Below are positions 13,601 through 22,837 of a stretch of 64,000 nt of DNA, one piece after another; position 1 is the stretch's first letter; the number at the start of each line of letters is the position of its first letter. The DNA comes from Hofstenia miamia. Its lineage: Eukaryota > Xenacoelomorpha > Acoela. A program made the position numbers and the translations under genes. A model generated the notes under the pieces. It ran no database searches, was not told the origin of the DNA, and saw only the letters and a program-made list of their open reading frames with translations. The DNA lies in assembly GCA_004352715.1 (NCBI GenBank), contig SCFE01000057.1:1632957-1696956 (forward strand), given 5' to 3'.

Positions 13601-16600
13601 TACATTGAGAATTGTAGATAAGCATTAACAGAAAAACGTAGGTTTTTATACATTCCCTAATTAACGGGTGAAAGTATGTAACTGTATGATATTGAAACGA
13701 TTTTTCAAAGAGGTTGATAAAATGAAAAAAATTATGTGTGGAAAATGAGTGAAAATATTTGGGAATTAAATTCAAATCGATGTAGAGAAATTTTAAAAAC
13801 ATGCAAAACGTTCAACAGTGATGGACCACACTATACACATTCCAACACTGAAACGTGTATTTTGAGCATAGTCGTAATCCTCTCTATGTGATGCTCAAGA
13901 TGGATTATTAAAAGCGTTTATTACGATTATGTTTACTTCCCGTTTCCTTAATTTTGTAATTACATGATTTGATCTTCTTTAAAAAGAATTTTACCTATGC
14001 AATAGATATTAATATATCAATATGTTATCATTCTCAACATCATTTGCGGCTCTCTATTTCTTCAACATTTTTATCTGTCAACTAAGAAAACTAACCCCTT
14101 TATACAATTATATTTTTGATTTGCAAATTAAATTCATAAGAGCAGTAATATATATTTGTGAAATAGATATTTTGTCTTCTATGATACTAATAGCAACTAC
14201 TCCCACTTCTTGGACTGTACTTTCCAGTCATGTATTCTATAATAATTTTCAATATTTGAATTGATTGTTTGCATAAATTGAAAACGCCTGTCTGTAATTT
14301 GAGAAAGTCTTTTACTACTACTAGTGATAAGAGATGCATAAATTTGTTGTTACCTGTCATGAAATAACAAAACAATTGATGGATTATAGCGATATGTAGA
14401 AAACAGAATTGTAGAACTTAGAATGAAGCAAAACATAAAATTTTGCAGATCTATTAAGATAGAAATTGAACAAGTATTGAAATGCAGATTACTTACAAGC
14501 GGCAAGAACTTGATTAAAATCAACAATGAATTGAAAAGAACCACATATTACATAAAAACTAACAGAAATTGAAAAGAAAAGACATTTACCATAGCACCAC
14601 ATTGAAGACAAGTAAAGCATTCTGTTGTTCTTGAATCTCTTACATGATTTTTTTCACATATCTAAACACGAGAAGATAATGTACTTTACAATTTCCAAAT
14701 CTAGCAACACATTCAATAATTTTTAGAGGTGACTGTCATTTAATAAAAAGATATTGCTAGATAATGATTTTTGAACATAAAATTAATACCAGTATACTTT
14801 CAAAACATAGCACGAATTTAAACCAAAGAGTAATTATTTAATCTACTTGCAAAGAAATAATTCTAATTTAATAGATACAACCAGTTATAGATGTTATTGA
14901 TTTTTTTAACAGACAGCTAACTTTTCTCTGTACGGAAAAAGTGTTAAAAGCATTGTGATTTTAAAAACTAACATCTCTCAATCTCAATAAATACTGCACT
15001 CAATAGTGGGTAGCAAACACATTTTTAGTATCATTCTGCTATGCATTAAAATTGATTAACAATATAGTCTTCAAGCAAACGTAAGACAACTTAGAATACT
15101 GGATGTATATTTTTGCAAACAATAATTATCTCATTCGAATCACTCAGTTCAGATTTGATTTTTCCCTTAGAAGAGATTTCAAATTGTTTTGATAGCCTAT
15201 AATATAGGCGTTCTACGGAAAAACCAAACAACTGCACTTTTGGTCAAACTTTGATCTGACCACTTGGACTCAGTCCCTGTTGTCCAAGGATCATGCCAAA
15301 GCAGTTGAAACCGCTCGAAGCGCCATCTCACATGAAATCACAGAATCCAGTTACCGTATTTACCCTTTTCCACGAAAAATTACTCCCAAAGCGGGGGAGC
15401 GGCTTATCTACATAAACATCTCGCGAAGACACTCAATTTGCACATATATTGTAAACTAAAGTACGAGATCTTGCTGTAATATACATTAAAGTAAAGTAAT
15501 ATCCTTGTTTAAAAGACAAACAATTAATTTATTAAAAATAACACAATATTAAAGTATTAGAATATGCATGTAAATATCAAAAGCAACTTTAATCAGCATC
15601 CTTTACAAGATCTATATAGGTTTATAGTTTTACGTAATATATTAAGATAGGGTATAAATCGCGGAAATACAGGTTTCTTTTCTTTAAAGTTGTAAAAAAT
15701 ATCTGAATAATGTAAATAAATATGTTTCGTTGATTCAGTGCTTGTGAATTTTTATATTGCTCAAAAAACTCTTTTTCATAAAAATCTCCCAAACTCGGGT
15801 AAATATGGTAACTCATTCCTGTAGTTTAGTCTAGAACAACAATCTTCTGTGCAGTTTTTCTCGAAAACTTGAAATATGCAGTTGTTTGGTTTTTCAGTGG
15901 AACGCCAGTATTACCAATCATTCGAATCATGCAAGTGCTCATTCTTGCCAATTGCAAATTAGAAATCATTTATGAATTCTGGTTTTTCGCAAAAAAGTTC
16001 GTTTTGTAATATTTTCCTAAGGCATGCACCACAACGTTCTATCTACTAAATTTCACTTGCAAACCAAGATGATGTAGCACTCCCATTGCATTTAATGCTA
16101 ATTTATAAAGATTAACAACAGAACTAATGAAAAAACTGTTGTTTTTTTACCAAATTTAGTTTCACAATTGCAAACCTTGGACGACAATACAATTTGAAGT
16201 CTTTTTCATAATCATATAATAGCGTTGGTTGACAGGTAATAAGTACCATTTGATACAATTGAGAATTTATTACTAAGTTTGAATAGATTTTAATGTTATG
16301 ACATGAAAAATCAATAAAACTATATTTCTAAGAAATCAACAATCCACTTGTTTAAAAAAAGGCTTTAAAATCTGCCAAGAATATATTTAGTGGTTCACAG
16401 CTTACGATTAAAAAATGTTACATAGGATACCGGTCCTAATTACTATTGATTGAAGAAAGCATCGAGTTAATAAAAGGTATTTTTTAAAGCATCACAATTC
16501 ATTTAAAAATTTTAAAGTGAGTTACATTTTACTAACATTCGTTATTTATGATGTACTACTAAAATTAAAACTAATAAGATTAAATTAATTTAATAGTTTA

Positions 16601-16740
16601 CTTACTATGCAAACACAAAATCTGGAAGGGATGAGACTTTTTCTGAAATGGGAAAGATTTATGGATGCGTTGAAATGAACACAGTCAATGGGTGCGCTAG
16701 AATGGGAAGAACGCGATGATTTCTTCCGTTTTTGCACCAT
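1848..16740 (-). CDS. USP16/45-like: USP16/USP45-like ubiquitin carboxyl-terminal hydrolase, 3' end not seen
   Basis: Cysteine protease that removes ubiquitin from proteins; human USP16 acts on histone H2A and USP45 on DNA-repair factors, but the target here is unknown. Exons in transcription order: 16606-16740, 14590-14661, 13138-13238, 12428-12599, 11480-11656, 5528-5671, 3752-4018, 2932-3037, 2465-2854, 2336-2418, 2216-2295, 1848-2090. All junctions are GT-AG and the phases join without a stop over about 656 codons. The order is ZnF-UBP (about residues 19-125), Cys box (C at about 169), [13 protein letters not shown] block (about 229-260), QQDAHEF box (about 270-277), zinc-ribbon half CLSC followed by ESFLNISL (about 345-363), then a Ser/Lys-rich insert as in USP16/45. 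The His box is not found and probably lies left of the window. Introns are 40 bp to 5.8 kb. I cannot decide between USP16 and USP45. Confidence 0.9.
3268..3312. repeat. GAGCC pentamer tract with single-N join
   Basis: Inside the 714 bp intron between exons 7 and 8 there is a short run of GAGCC units ending in a single N at 3290, then GGAGCCGAGC. The isolated N suggests a collapsed or unsure tandem count in the assembly. The rest of the intron is AT-rich with nothing recognised. Confidence 0.7.
3752..4018 (-). CDS. USP16/45-like: USP16/45-like: exon 7, QQDAHEF box and zinc-ribbon half
   Basis: An 89-codon phase-0 exon beginning [18 protein letters not shown], the conserved USP box (human: YQQQDSQELLRYLL). 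Near its end is [17 protein letters not shown], matching human DRIFGGELTSMIMCDQC, where CxxC is the first half of the USP zinc ribbon. The donor GTCAGT follows the Arg codon CGC. Joining to the next exon keeps the spacing from CxxC to ESFL identical to human. Reading past the donor gives a stop within three codons, which supports the splice. Confidence 0.88.
4019..5527 (-). other. USP16/45-like intron 6, 1.5 kb
   Basis: Intron sequence between the QQDAHEF exon and the SPKELF exon. It is AT-rich and I see no transposon coding sequence or additional exon. The short ORFs at 4344-4568 and 4733-4924 have no motif and break the established phase, so they are not taken as coding. Confidence 0.6.
5528..5671 (-). 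CDS. USP16/45-like: USP16/45-like: exon 6, SPKELFTQI block
   Basis: A 48-codon phase-0 exon. It reads [14 protein letters not shown] then [12 protein letters not shown], close to the human USP16/45 block with GPLT and TPKELFSQV. This spacing and wording are characteristic of the USP16/45 branch rather than other USPs. It is bounded by TTTAG and GTAATC. The upstream 5.8 kb intron is filled with Tc1-type elements and a duplicated segment. Confidence 0.88.
6317..7596 (+). mobile_element. Tc1/mariner transposon, DD35E type, structurally complete
   Basis: A 1280 bp element with short TIRs (about 27 bp): CAGTCTTGTTTGAAATAATA on the left and the reverse complement CAGTCTTGTTTAGAAAAATA on the right, each then followed by GCGCAT. 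TA flanks both ends (6315-6316 and 7597-7598), the usual Tc1 target duplication. It carries one uninterrupted transposase. It is inserted in the middle of the long-TIR element and lies antisense within a protease intron. TIR mismatches show some age, but the open reading frame argues for recent activity. Confidence 0.85.
6492..7499 (+). CDS. Tc1/mariner-family transposase (DD35E)
   Basis: Cut-and-paste transposase of 335 residues, the normal length for Tc1 proteins. I chose the ATG in context AACCATGGGC; the frame is open 81 bases further upstream, but that would add a non-family extension. Residues 1-60 form the first paired-type helix-turn-helix ([20 protein letters not shown]), followed by the GRPSK hook and a second HTH. 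The catalytic triad is D in VFTDES, D in [10 protein letters not shown] and E in [10 protein letters not shown]. The last two are separated by 35 residues, so DD35E rather than the common DD34E. No stop or frameshift is present, so it may still be functional. Confidence 0.92.
   Translation: MGKRKTCNEIRKLIIRKHRENLSQKEISNLLSVSRHVVYRVVTTYQKLGRIDRKKPTGRPSKSTEKSRRNLCRLSRLCPKLTSKELKHDWTDGHKYHASSVRRILLKYGLYGRHGARKPLLNKNHVLARLAWCKQKLKNTVSDWSKVVFTDESRIQVKSGRMEFVRRPRGAAERYKPQYLCPLVTGRQQSIMIFGAIWATGLRKIVKVDGTMDSKQYIDILQQHIMPIMEDDQLLQQDNAPCHVSREVKAFMEEKGVALLPDWPARAPDINLIENGWMELKTRVDKRSDVTIRNLWRIVEEEFYKIPDAFFQNLFQSMPRRMAMVVANNGYPIKF
8415..8813. repeat. Tandemly repeated left terminus of the decayed Tc1
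   Basis: The motif GGACAAAAGTATT-AGACAG occurs at 8415 and 8594 and as GAACAAAAGTATTGAGACAG at about 8795. Each is followed by the same AT-rich sequence (GTTGTGTACAATAAT, then AATGAGGTTAG) and preceded by AACCAGAACTTTCTCAGAGTTG in the second and third. The units are about 180 and 200 bp. Confidence 0.8.
9467..9664 (+). pseudogene. Tc1 transposase fragment
   Basis: A short open stretch reads [20 protein letters not shown], which lines up with [20 protein letters not shown] of the intact Tc1 in this window, the region just before the second catalytic Asp. The remaining catalytic blocks around it are broken by stops. It is a remnant of the 8405-10112 element. Confidence 0.7.
10220..10237. repeat. 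18 bp perfect palindrome
   Basis: CACGAATCTAGATTCGTG is perfectly self-complementary. It lies between the decayed Tc1 and the duplicated segment, inside the protease intron. The rest of 10113-10662 is AT-rich with nothing recognised. Confidence 0.7.
10663..10695. repeat. (TA)n microsatellite ending in N
   Basis: About 16 TA units run directly into a single N at 10696, where the duplicated segment begins abruptly within the Cys-box exon sequence. The low-complexity run at the join points to an assembly or gap-closing boundary. Confidence 0.85.
10697..10793 (-). pseudogene. Partial copy of the USP Cys-box exon
   Basis: Minus-strand sequence identical to the first 97 bases of exon 5 (GLKNLGNTC... 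to about NAYCP), with the same TTTAG acceptor. It is cut off at the N at 10696 and so has no donor. If real, it would be a truncated second catalytic exon between exons 5 and 6; if an assembly artefact, it should be removed. Confidence 0.8.
10697..11403. repeat. Direct duplication, copy 1 (other copy 11560-12266)
   Basis: These 707 bp recur at 11560-12266 at a fixed offset of 863 with only a few differences, for example CCGGTACG against CCCGTACG and TATAGTATTTTATTG against TGTAGTATTTCATTG. Copy 1 is bounded on both sides by a single N (10696 and 11404). The near-identity and N bounds fit two alleles placed in tandem by the assembler, though a real recent duplication cannot be excluded. The copy includes the first part of the Cys-box exon and part of its upstream intron. 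Confidence 0.9.
11480..11656 (-). CDS. USP16/45-like: USP16/45-like: exon 5, catalytic Cys box
   Basis: A 59-codon phase-0 exon with acceptor ATTTAG before GGT and donor GTAAGT after GAGCACTTA. It starts [16 protein letters not shown], the USP Cys box; the Cys of NTCFFN is the expected nucleophile and the preceding Asn belongs to the oxyanion region. It joins in frame to exon 4 and to exon 6, which starts [14 protein letters not shown] and matches the human stretch before GPLTLAMSQ. The first 97 bases of this exon are also present in the duplicated segment at 10697-10793. Confidence 0.9.
12428..16740 (-). CDS. USP16/45-like: USP16/45-like: exons 1-4, start codon and ZnF-UBP domain
   Basis: Exon 1 (16606-16740) opens with ATG and a basic [10 protein letters not shown] start, like USP16 (MGKKR...). 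The ATG sits four bases after a TTTCAG acceptor-like sequence, so a 5' UTR intron is possible. Zinc ligands appear in the human order: C-x-H in IDCVHF (residues 20 and 22), C-x2-C in VCIIC (44 and 47), CFTCLQCG from exon 2 (14590-14661), then [19 protein letters not shown] from exon 3 (13138-13238), and the last pair in LCIDC, split across exons 3 and 4. The TPRS motif before the His matches human USP16. The domain is known to bind the free C-terminal tail of ubiquitin. All expected zinc ligands are present, so the fold is probably intact. Confidence 0.88.
12600..16605 (-). other. USP16/45-like introns 1-3 (with short exons between)
   Basis: Introns of 538, 1351 and 1944 bp around exons 3 (13138-13238) and 2 (14590-14661). 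They are AT-rich. The only structured feature found is the TIR element at 15207-15906. Short ORFs at 13548-13802, 14022-14264, 14187-14375 and 14350-14544 contain no motif. Confidence 0.6.
15207..15906. mobile_element. Non-autonomous DNA transposon, about 30 bp TIRs
   Basis: The left end reads GGCGTTCTACGGAAAAACCA followed by AACAACTGCA; the reverse complement of the right end reads GGCGTTCCACTGAAAAACCA followed by the same AACAACTGCA. The 700 bp body has no transposase motif. A clean target duplication is not visible, so the superfamily is unassigned. It lies in the first intron of the protease gene. Confidence 0.7.
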
Positions 16741-17804
16741 ATATCTGAAACCAGGAAAGAGTCATAAGGCGAAATAATGTAATAAATTTTGAAAGCTTCT
16801 TTTTTGATGGCAAAAATTGATGAAATAACAGTACAATAGCTGGGTCAAAACAAAATGAAGATTGAATTATACCAGCATCAATATTTAGACTACACATAAT
16901 TAAAATGTATATGTGGGGCAAATTGTCGTTTTCAGGCAGCTCCATGCACAGTTCAATGTCAAATTTAGCAAAAATACTTGTCTCAAACCATTTCACGGAC
17001 CACTTCTACTTTTGGACGTACGGTCCATAGTAGTATAGTAACAGACAAAGGACGTCCCAATGGGACACCTAACCCATGGCTATTGGCCATGTGGGAATGG
17101 ACATATTCTAGATGTAGAATTTATATATTATATTCTCCAATAGAATATGACCATTTCCAAATGGCAAATAACCATAAGTGAGGTGTCCCATTGTAACCTC
17201 CTCTGTCTGTTACTATGCTACTATCCACTCGCAGCATAGATGCAAATCCCATCAAAACAAATCTATCATAATTCACCCTACAAACTTCTTCTACATGTAT
17301 AGTATTGAATTAGATATCGTAAGATAAATACACTTTACATTCAGTGAAGTAGGAATGAGTCTAACCTGACTCTCAAATGTAATAACTTAGAAATATTAAA
17401 TATGGTAGGTTGCAAAATGTAAGCAAACATAAAATTTATTAAAAAATAATGTCCAAATTCAAATTAGAAATATATAGTCACAATGTCTTATAAAATATCC
17501 AAATAAAAAGATTTGACATTACAAATGTTTAATCATTTACAAATTAAATACATTTCGCAATATATAAAATTTAAGCATTTAATAAAAAAATTGAATGGTG
17601 TGAAGTAATTTACAAAAAGTATGATATGTTGAAAATTGCATAGCAACATTTATAGTAGAAGTTCAATGATCGAATTTCTCCTAAAATGGGAAACGAAGAA
17701 TTTAATGTTGAGAAAGCGCAATGCAACATTCACATTAATATATAAACGACATGTTCATGACAGTTTACCGCTATTTTAGGAGCAATTCAAATGAATGGAA
17801 GCAA
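16741..17804. other. Intergenic region between USP start and DD3-3 stop
   Basis: About 1.06 kb between two minus-strand genes. It should contain the promoter and 5' UTR of the protease gene and the 3' UTR of the DD3-3-like gene, but I see no distinct promoter motif. A TTTCAG just before the protease ATG may be an acceptor of a 5' UTR intron. The palindromic MITE at 17027-17224 occupies the middle. Confidence 0.5.
17027..17224. mobile_element. Palindromic MITE, 198 bp
   Basis: The left arm ATAGTAGTATAGTAACAGAC and the reverse complement of the right arm ATAGTAGCATAGTAACAGAC match, and homology continues inward for about 70 bp through AATGGGACACCT. Nearly the whole element is one inverted repeat around an AT-rich centre near 17125. 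No coding sequence. It sits in the presumed promoter region of the protease gene. Confidence 0.85.
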
Positions 17805-20800
17805 TTAATTAACAATTAAAAGAAATTTCTGTGATCGATTTGAGAAATCATTATTTCGAGTGCATACGAAGGAGTAATTTTTGGCAATATTTCTAGCACG
17901 AAGTATAATGCCGCTGAATGAAGCTGGCGCCTTTTCAAGAGTAGGATCAAGATGATCACATTGTTCACATGGATAGTAGCCACTACTGGCAAAAGATAAC
18001 GCTGCCGAATTTATAGAATCTACATTCGATTTAGCTGACCAAACAACACCGAAATCTGACCACTGGTCTGATACCTAAAATAAAAGAAATTAAAACAAGA
18101 TGCTTTTTTATTGGAAATAATTTGATAATGACTGAGAAATAATAAAAAAATAATGGGTTGAAAACGTGCAATTATATACAGAAACCAAGTTATTATATGA
18201 AAATATAACAACTATTGTATTCTTATGCATTTTTAACGTACTTAAAAATTCGCCATAAAATATGAAGCTTTACGCATTTTCATTTTTCCTTCGCGGAATG
18301 AAAACATTGTTTTTTGGCATACATCATACAATCTCGGTTTAAAAATTAACCGTACCGCATTTTGGTTGCCCTAGTTACAATACAATGAGCAACTTTCTTT
18401 TCTCCAAGAAAAAACTTCCACTACAATGGGAACTTTGCCAGGCAAAACAAATAAATTGCAAACTTATATAAAATTATGTAGAAAATAGCACGCACACACA
18501 CACACACACATTTCTTCTTCTAAATCAATCAGCTTCAAAATAATTTTATTGAGCATTCTACATGTGCACAGAAATTTTACAAAAAACAAGCAATGATCGT
18601 CCTCTCTCAAAAATAGCATTAAGTGCAAGTGAACATTTCTTCTAAAGCTAGCAAATTTGGTTATAACCGAACATTGGATAGAACAAAGATCAGGTATAAT
18701 GAGCAATAATGCTAGTCCCTTCAAATTTATTGCTGTATTTCTATTAGATAATTGATTATATGAACGAATGTAAATAAATTTAATGAAATAAATTTGATCA
18801 GATGTTAAATGTTAGCAAAAATGGTCAGATGGCAGAAACAATATACAAATACACAACCGCACACGAATATTAGTTTAACTAAGTAAAAATCTATCTAAAT
18901 TATGATAAGAATATAAAACTGTTTAATTCGCACACCTCCAAAAATTAGAATGTTTAAATATGAAATTGTTAACCTCTTCAAACGGAGCGGGAAAATTGGA
19001 AGCATGATTATTTTGAGTAAGTAAAAGCAAATTGTTTCGATCCGTTCCAACAGTGCCTTGTCCATCAGCACCAGTAGCTCCATCTCCACCGGGAGCCTGG
19101 TTATGATGAGTATTAGCACCAGCCCACTGAAAGTGTAACATTTCGTTTGATGAAATTGTAAGATGTGTGGGAGTGAAATCATATTGAACTGCAGGATACA
19201 CCTAAATTTAGTATAGAAATTTTAACATAAGTGTATTAAACGTCAAGAATAGGCCGTGAACTCACCTGCACGATATTTCCTCTTTTCCCCATTACATTGA
19301 TATTATGAAGATGAACTTTAGGAAAGGAATCAGGTCTTGGAGCAAGAATAAATGTATGACTTCGATCTTCGAACACACGGCCAGTTTGTGCAGTATTTAA
19401 AGCCAAGGGAAGACTTAAATCAGGAGAAACCTGTACATCAGGATTTGTTTCTATACTATTAATTGTTTATATTGAATTACTTAGATTACATAATTCTTAA
19501 TATTAAAAAAATTGCTAACAATTTATGAAGAGGATATCCTAAAAAGATATAGAATCTTTAATGATTACAAACGTGACAAGGATTGAAAAAATAAACTTTA
19601 AATCTTTCTAAAAAATACATTATAGTAAGGACTAATACAAGCAAAAACTGTATGAATGTATCACTAGGTTGCGGATTATAATAAGCATCTAAGCCAGTAT
19701 CCCTCTATGTGTTGAAAAGATTTGTAGCAATATTTTTAATATTCACGCAAGTTTTCATCACTAAAGTCTAGATTTTTTTCTTATATAAAATCACAATTTC
19801 TCAACACGTGATGGAATACTTTTAGAGAAATATACATTTTAGCCTGGATTCACTGAAAAAATGTAGAATGTAACTTGTTTGCCATTGATTACCAAAATAT
19901 AAATTTATTTTTCGAAATGGAATATGAATACATTCACTTAAAGTGGCAAATTTGGGGTAAACAAATGAAGAAGCTTAAGCATTTAACTCAAAATTCAATT
20001 TTAAGAAAAAATGTAAGCGACTACAACATTTTTTGGATATTTGAATTTCTCGATAAATCAATGCTATATTTAGACATAGTTAAATACGTCAGTTCGAATT
20101 TTAATAAATCCTTTGTAAACGTTAAATAAATACTTAAGTGTGCTATTTTTTTATCGCTAGGTATATTAGAAAATTGTGAAAAATTAATAAAAGACTTACT
20201 TTTCATTGTTTATAAATTTATAACTTGGAATATTTTTGAAAACAGTTTACACTACTTAGAATTTTCATTTTTCTAATATTACTTACACACATTTTTTAGC
20301 AACTAATTCTACCTGAAATATAACTTTTTATTGAGGGAAGGGATGAAAAGCCATTGTAATCATCTGTCGATATGTTATAGCGTATACGCAATACACACTG
20401 TTTTTCATTTGTAAAATGCGGAATTTTCCAAGTGTAATGAGTTCCTCCAGAACGATCTCCACGTGGATCACCAAGGTGATTGGATCGGGTCCATTGCGCC
20501 TGCTCACAAACAACCTCTTCAGGAGGAATTAAACATTGCTTCTCAAGATCAGTAGAATCAAATGGAATTCCCCAAACATGTTCTCTACTGGAAATGCACT
20601 CAGATTCCGTTTTATCTAATTAATTCTGATGAAATGAAGTATTTGATAAATAACTTACCGACAGTGCCAACATAGCTATGAACAGTAATCCACTTTCCAT
20701 TATTTTTTAAACAATCGTGTTTATTATTATACCTCCCACCATAGGCTCTATCTGAATCCATCACACAAACATTTTTTGGACGACGATTAAAGGAGTTTTC

Positions 20801-21112
20801 TTTATACCATTGGCAACGAGTAACATTGTCAGTGAGAACAGCAATATCAATCCAGGGCGATGGATGCCAATAAGGATAGTAATCCCGTTCTTCAGGGCAT
20901 TCATATCTAATAAAGAAAATTAATAATTTTCTTCAAGATTATTCTATTTTGAGCATAGTACCCATATCTAACGCCCTTTCGGTTTTGACGAGTATGAATA
21001 GCAGATGAATAGCGGAGAGAATTGGAACCAAGTTTCTGATCAATTAAGTATAATCCATCCGCAGCTTCACGACGATAGCATGCATCATAATAGGCCCATG
21101 ATTCATGCAATC
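17805..21112 (-). CDS. DD3-3-like secreted protein, N-terminal exons not seen
   Basis: Homologue of Dictyostelium DD3-3, a family also found in many invertebrates; the biochemical role is not established. Exons in order: 20962-21112, 20659-20906, 20313-20615, 19266-19450, 18974-19201, 17805-18074 (stop TAA at 17805-17807). All junctions are GT-AG and phases agree over about 461 codons. Family motifs in order: LHESWAYYDACYRRE, YECPEERDYYPYWHPSPW, CEQAQWTRSNHLGDPRGDR, VLRIRYNISTDDYNG, PLALNTAQTGRVFEDRSHTF, FQWAGANTHHNQAPGGDG with GTVGTDRNNLLLL, and the C-terminus FVCTRNNDFSNRSQKFLLIV. Cys are frequent, as expected for a secreted protein. The visible part begins with a phase-split Gly codon, so N-terminal exons with the signal peptide should lie to the right, possibly beyond the LINE. 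Introns are 43, 55, 64, 862 and 899 bp. Confidence 0.9.
18492..18510. repeat. (AC)n microsatellite in a DD3-3 intron
   Basis: A run of about nine CA units in the 899 bp last intron of the DD3-3-like gene. Nothing else is recognised in that intron, nor in the 862 bp intron at 19451-20312. Confidence 0.85.
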
Positions 21113-21959
21113 CTAAAAAGAAACTATTTGAAGAAAAAATAAATGTATGTTAGGAAAATGAACACCATACACAGTTACTTGAAAATAGAGGTGTGCAATC
21201 GTGACACGAACACGATCGGGTTTCGGGTCGTGTTGGATGCAGTGATTCGTGTTCGTGGTGTACTTTAATTTATCATGTCAATATTCGTGTTTTTCGCTTT
21301 TCATTATCCAATTCTTAAATACGTTATAATTTTTATTTCCAAATCAAAAAAGCCACGTTCTGTTATGCAATACAATACTCGATGATAGGAAGCTCTATCT
21401 GCAATTAGGAGTTAGGATTAAGTAGGACAACAAAAAGGCCGCTATCGGTGTCGGCGCATGATGAAAGAAACTCGAATTCTCACTGGCGTCACTAAAATTG
21501 TGTTCCCACTATCGACTTTTATCATCTGTCAAGAAATCGGTGATAAAATTCGATAGTGTGAACACTCTATCTGCTTTTTTATCGGCTGATAAAAGTCGAT
21601 AGTCTGAACGCTCCATCCGATTTTTTGGCAAAACAGCCAGATTACTGTCATCTGATAATTTATCAGCTGATAAAAGTCGATAGTCTGAACGGTACTAAAA
21701 CTAGTCGAATAGCTACTTGAAACTAATTGCTTACTTCTCAAGTAGGAAACAGACTTCCAAAACGAAAGTTTTTGTTGTTGAAATATTTCAACTTCAAAAT
21801 ATGTAAACATTGTTTACATTCCAAGACAAACCAATCCATAAACAGATGTTGTTTTTTTTCTTACTGTCAATCAAAAGATGATAATTTATTAACTGATAAA
21901 AAATCTCGGCCTCTTTGGCATAAGATCACGCAACTATGATCTTAGAGTTTTATTTTGCT
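21113..21959. other. Intron or upstream region of the DD3-3 gene, with short inverted and direct repeats
   Basis: It begins with the TTTTTAG acceptor of the first visible DD3-3 exon. At 21190-21265 CGTGACACGAACACGA is partly mirrored by CGTGTTCGTGG, resembling a small MITE end. At 21500-21700 the unit TGATAAAAGTCGATAGT-TGAACG occurs about three times, once also as its inverse CACTATCGACTTTTATCA, suggesting the terminal repeats of another non-autonomous element. No exon is recognised. Confidence 0.55.
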
Positions 21960-22336
21960 TTGGTCGCAGACCAGTACACTTCAGCAGAGGAAGGCGCCTC
22001 TGCTCTGTTGGTTTGATTTGTTTGCTAAACTAGTTTGGTAGTAGTGATTACTACGTTTCCCACGATACGCGAGTTGCTACGCGTCTCCCTTTCATTCTCA
22101 CACCTGAAAATATTTACTACTATTTACTGCTATTTCTATAGCAGCCTAGCATACTCGCTAGAAGAAGGCAGATACAGAAAAGCTACCGCTCAGTGCCCAG
22201 TGGAGACAACAGTTGGTTGGCCCCAACTACAGGGATACAACGGACTACTACCTAAAACTGTATTTTGGAGTACCTCTTCATTACCTCGGGACTTCAAAGC
22301 TTCGCAAAGACAAGGGTATATTTTTGTTGTATCTTA

Positions 22337-22720
22337 ATGTCTATTTCCTTAGATGATGAGGTTAGGTCCCCATCCCCCGTTCTAGGACCCCCTAGCTCCG
22401 CCCCGTTCCCAGCCGTGTCCCCCTCTAAGTCGCCCGTCGCGTCCCCACCACCTAGACAGCAGCAGGCTAGTTTCGCCCAGGTCGCTTCTAACCCCGCCCC
22501 GGCCCCGGACACCGAAATCCCTCTTCCTGAGGTCCCAGTGCTTCAAGTCTCAGAAGTTCCTTTAATCGGTCCAGTTTTCCGCTACATCTTGCCTTCGCCT
22601 CTCACTAGGCTCTCTAGCTATAGAGAGCNNNNNNNNNNNNNNNNNNNNNNNNNNNNNNNNNNNNNNNNNNNNNNNNNCCCGCTCCTGCCCGGAACCCAAA
22701 CCCCAGTTAGCCGCTCCTAA
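22337..22720 (+). CDS. LINE ORF1-like proline-rich protein (contains N gap)
   Basis: From the ATG at 22337 the frame reads a Pro/Ser-rich segment (SPSPVLGPPSSAPFPAVSPS), then QASFAQVAS, and after the N gap at 22629-22677 a short tail ending at TAA. No RRM or zinc knuckle is visible, and the gap hides part of the frame. Its position upstream of ORF2 suggests the RNA-binding ORF1 of the LINE. Codon use is strikingly GC-rich compared with host exons. Confidence 0.5.
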   Translation: MSISLDDEVRSPSPVLGPPSSAPFPAVSPSKSPVASPPPRQQQASFAQVASNPAPAPDTEIPLPEVPVLQVSEVPLIGPVFRYILPSPLTRLSSYREXXXXXXXXXXXXXXXXXPLLPGTQTPVSRS

Positions 22721-22837
22721 GCCCCAGCCGGCCCCGCTAGAACCCGGAGGCAAGCCACCGGGAGCTAGCCCGACTTAGTCTGTACACTATTGGTTGCAAC
22801 TCTCCGTCTTTCCCTCTCTTTTTGTCTTATGTCTTAA

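Noticed and set aside
16697-16996. 99-codon minus ORF upstream of the protease start
   Set aside because: It overlaps exon 1 in another frame and runs into the presumed 5' UTR; no motif.
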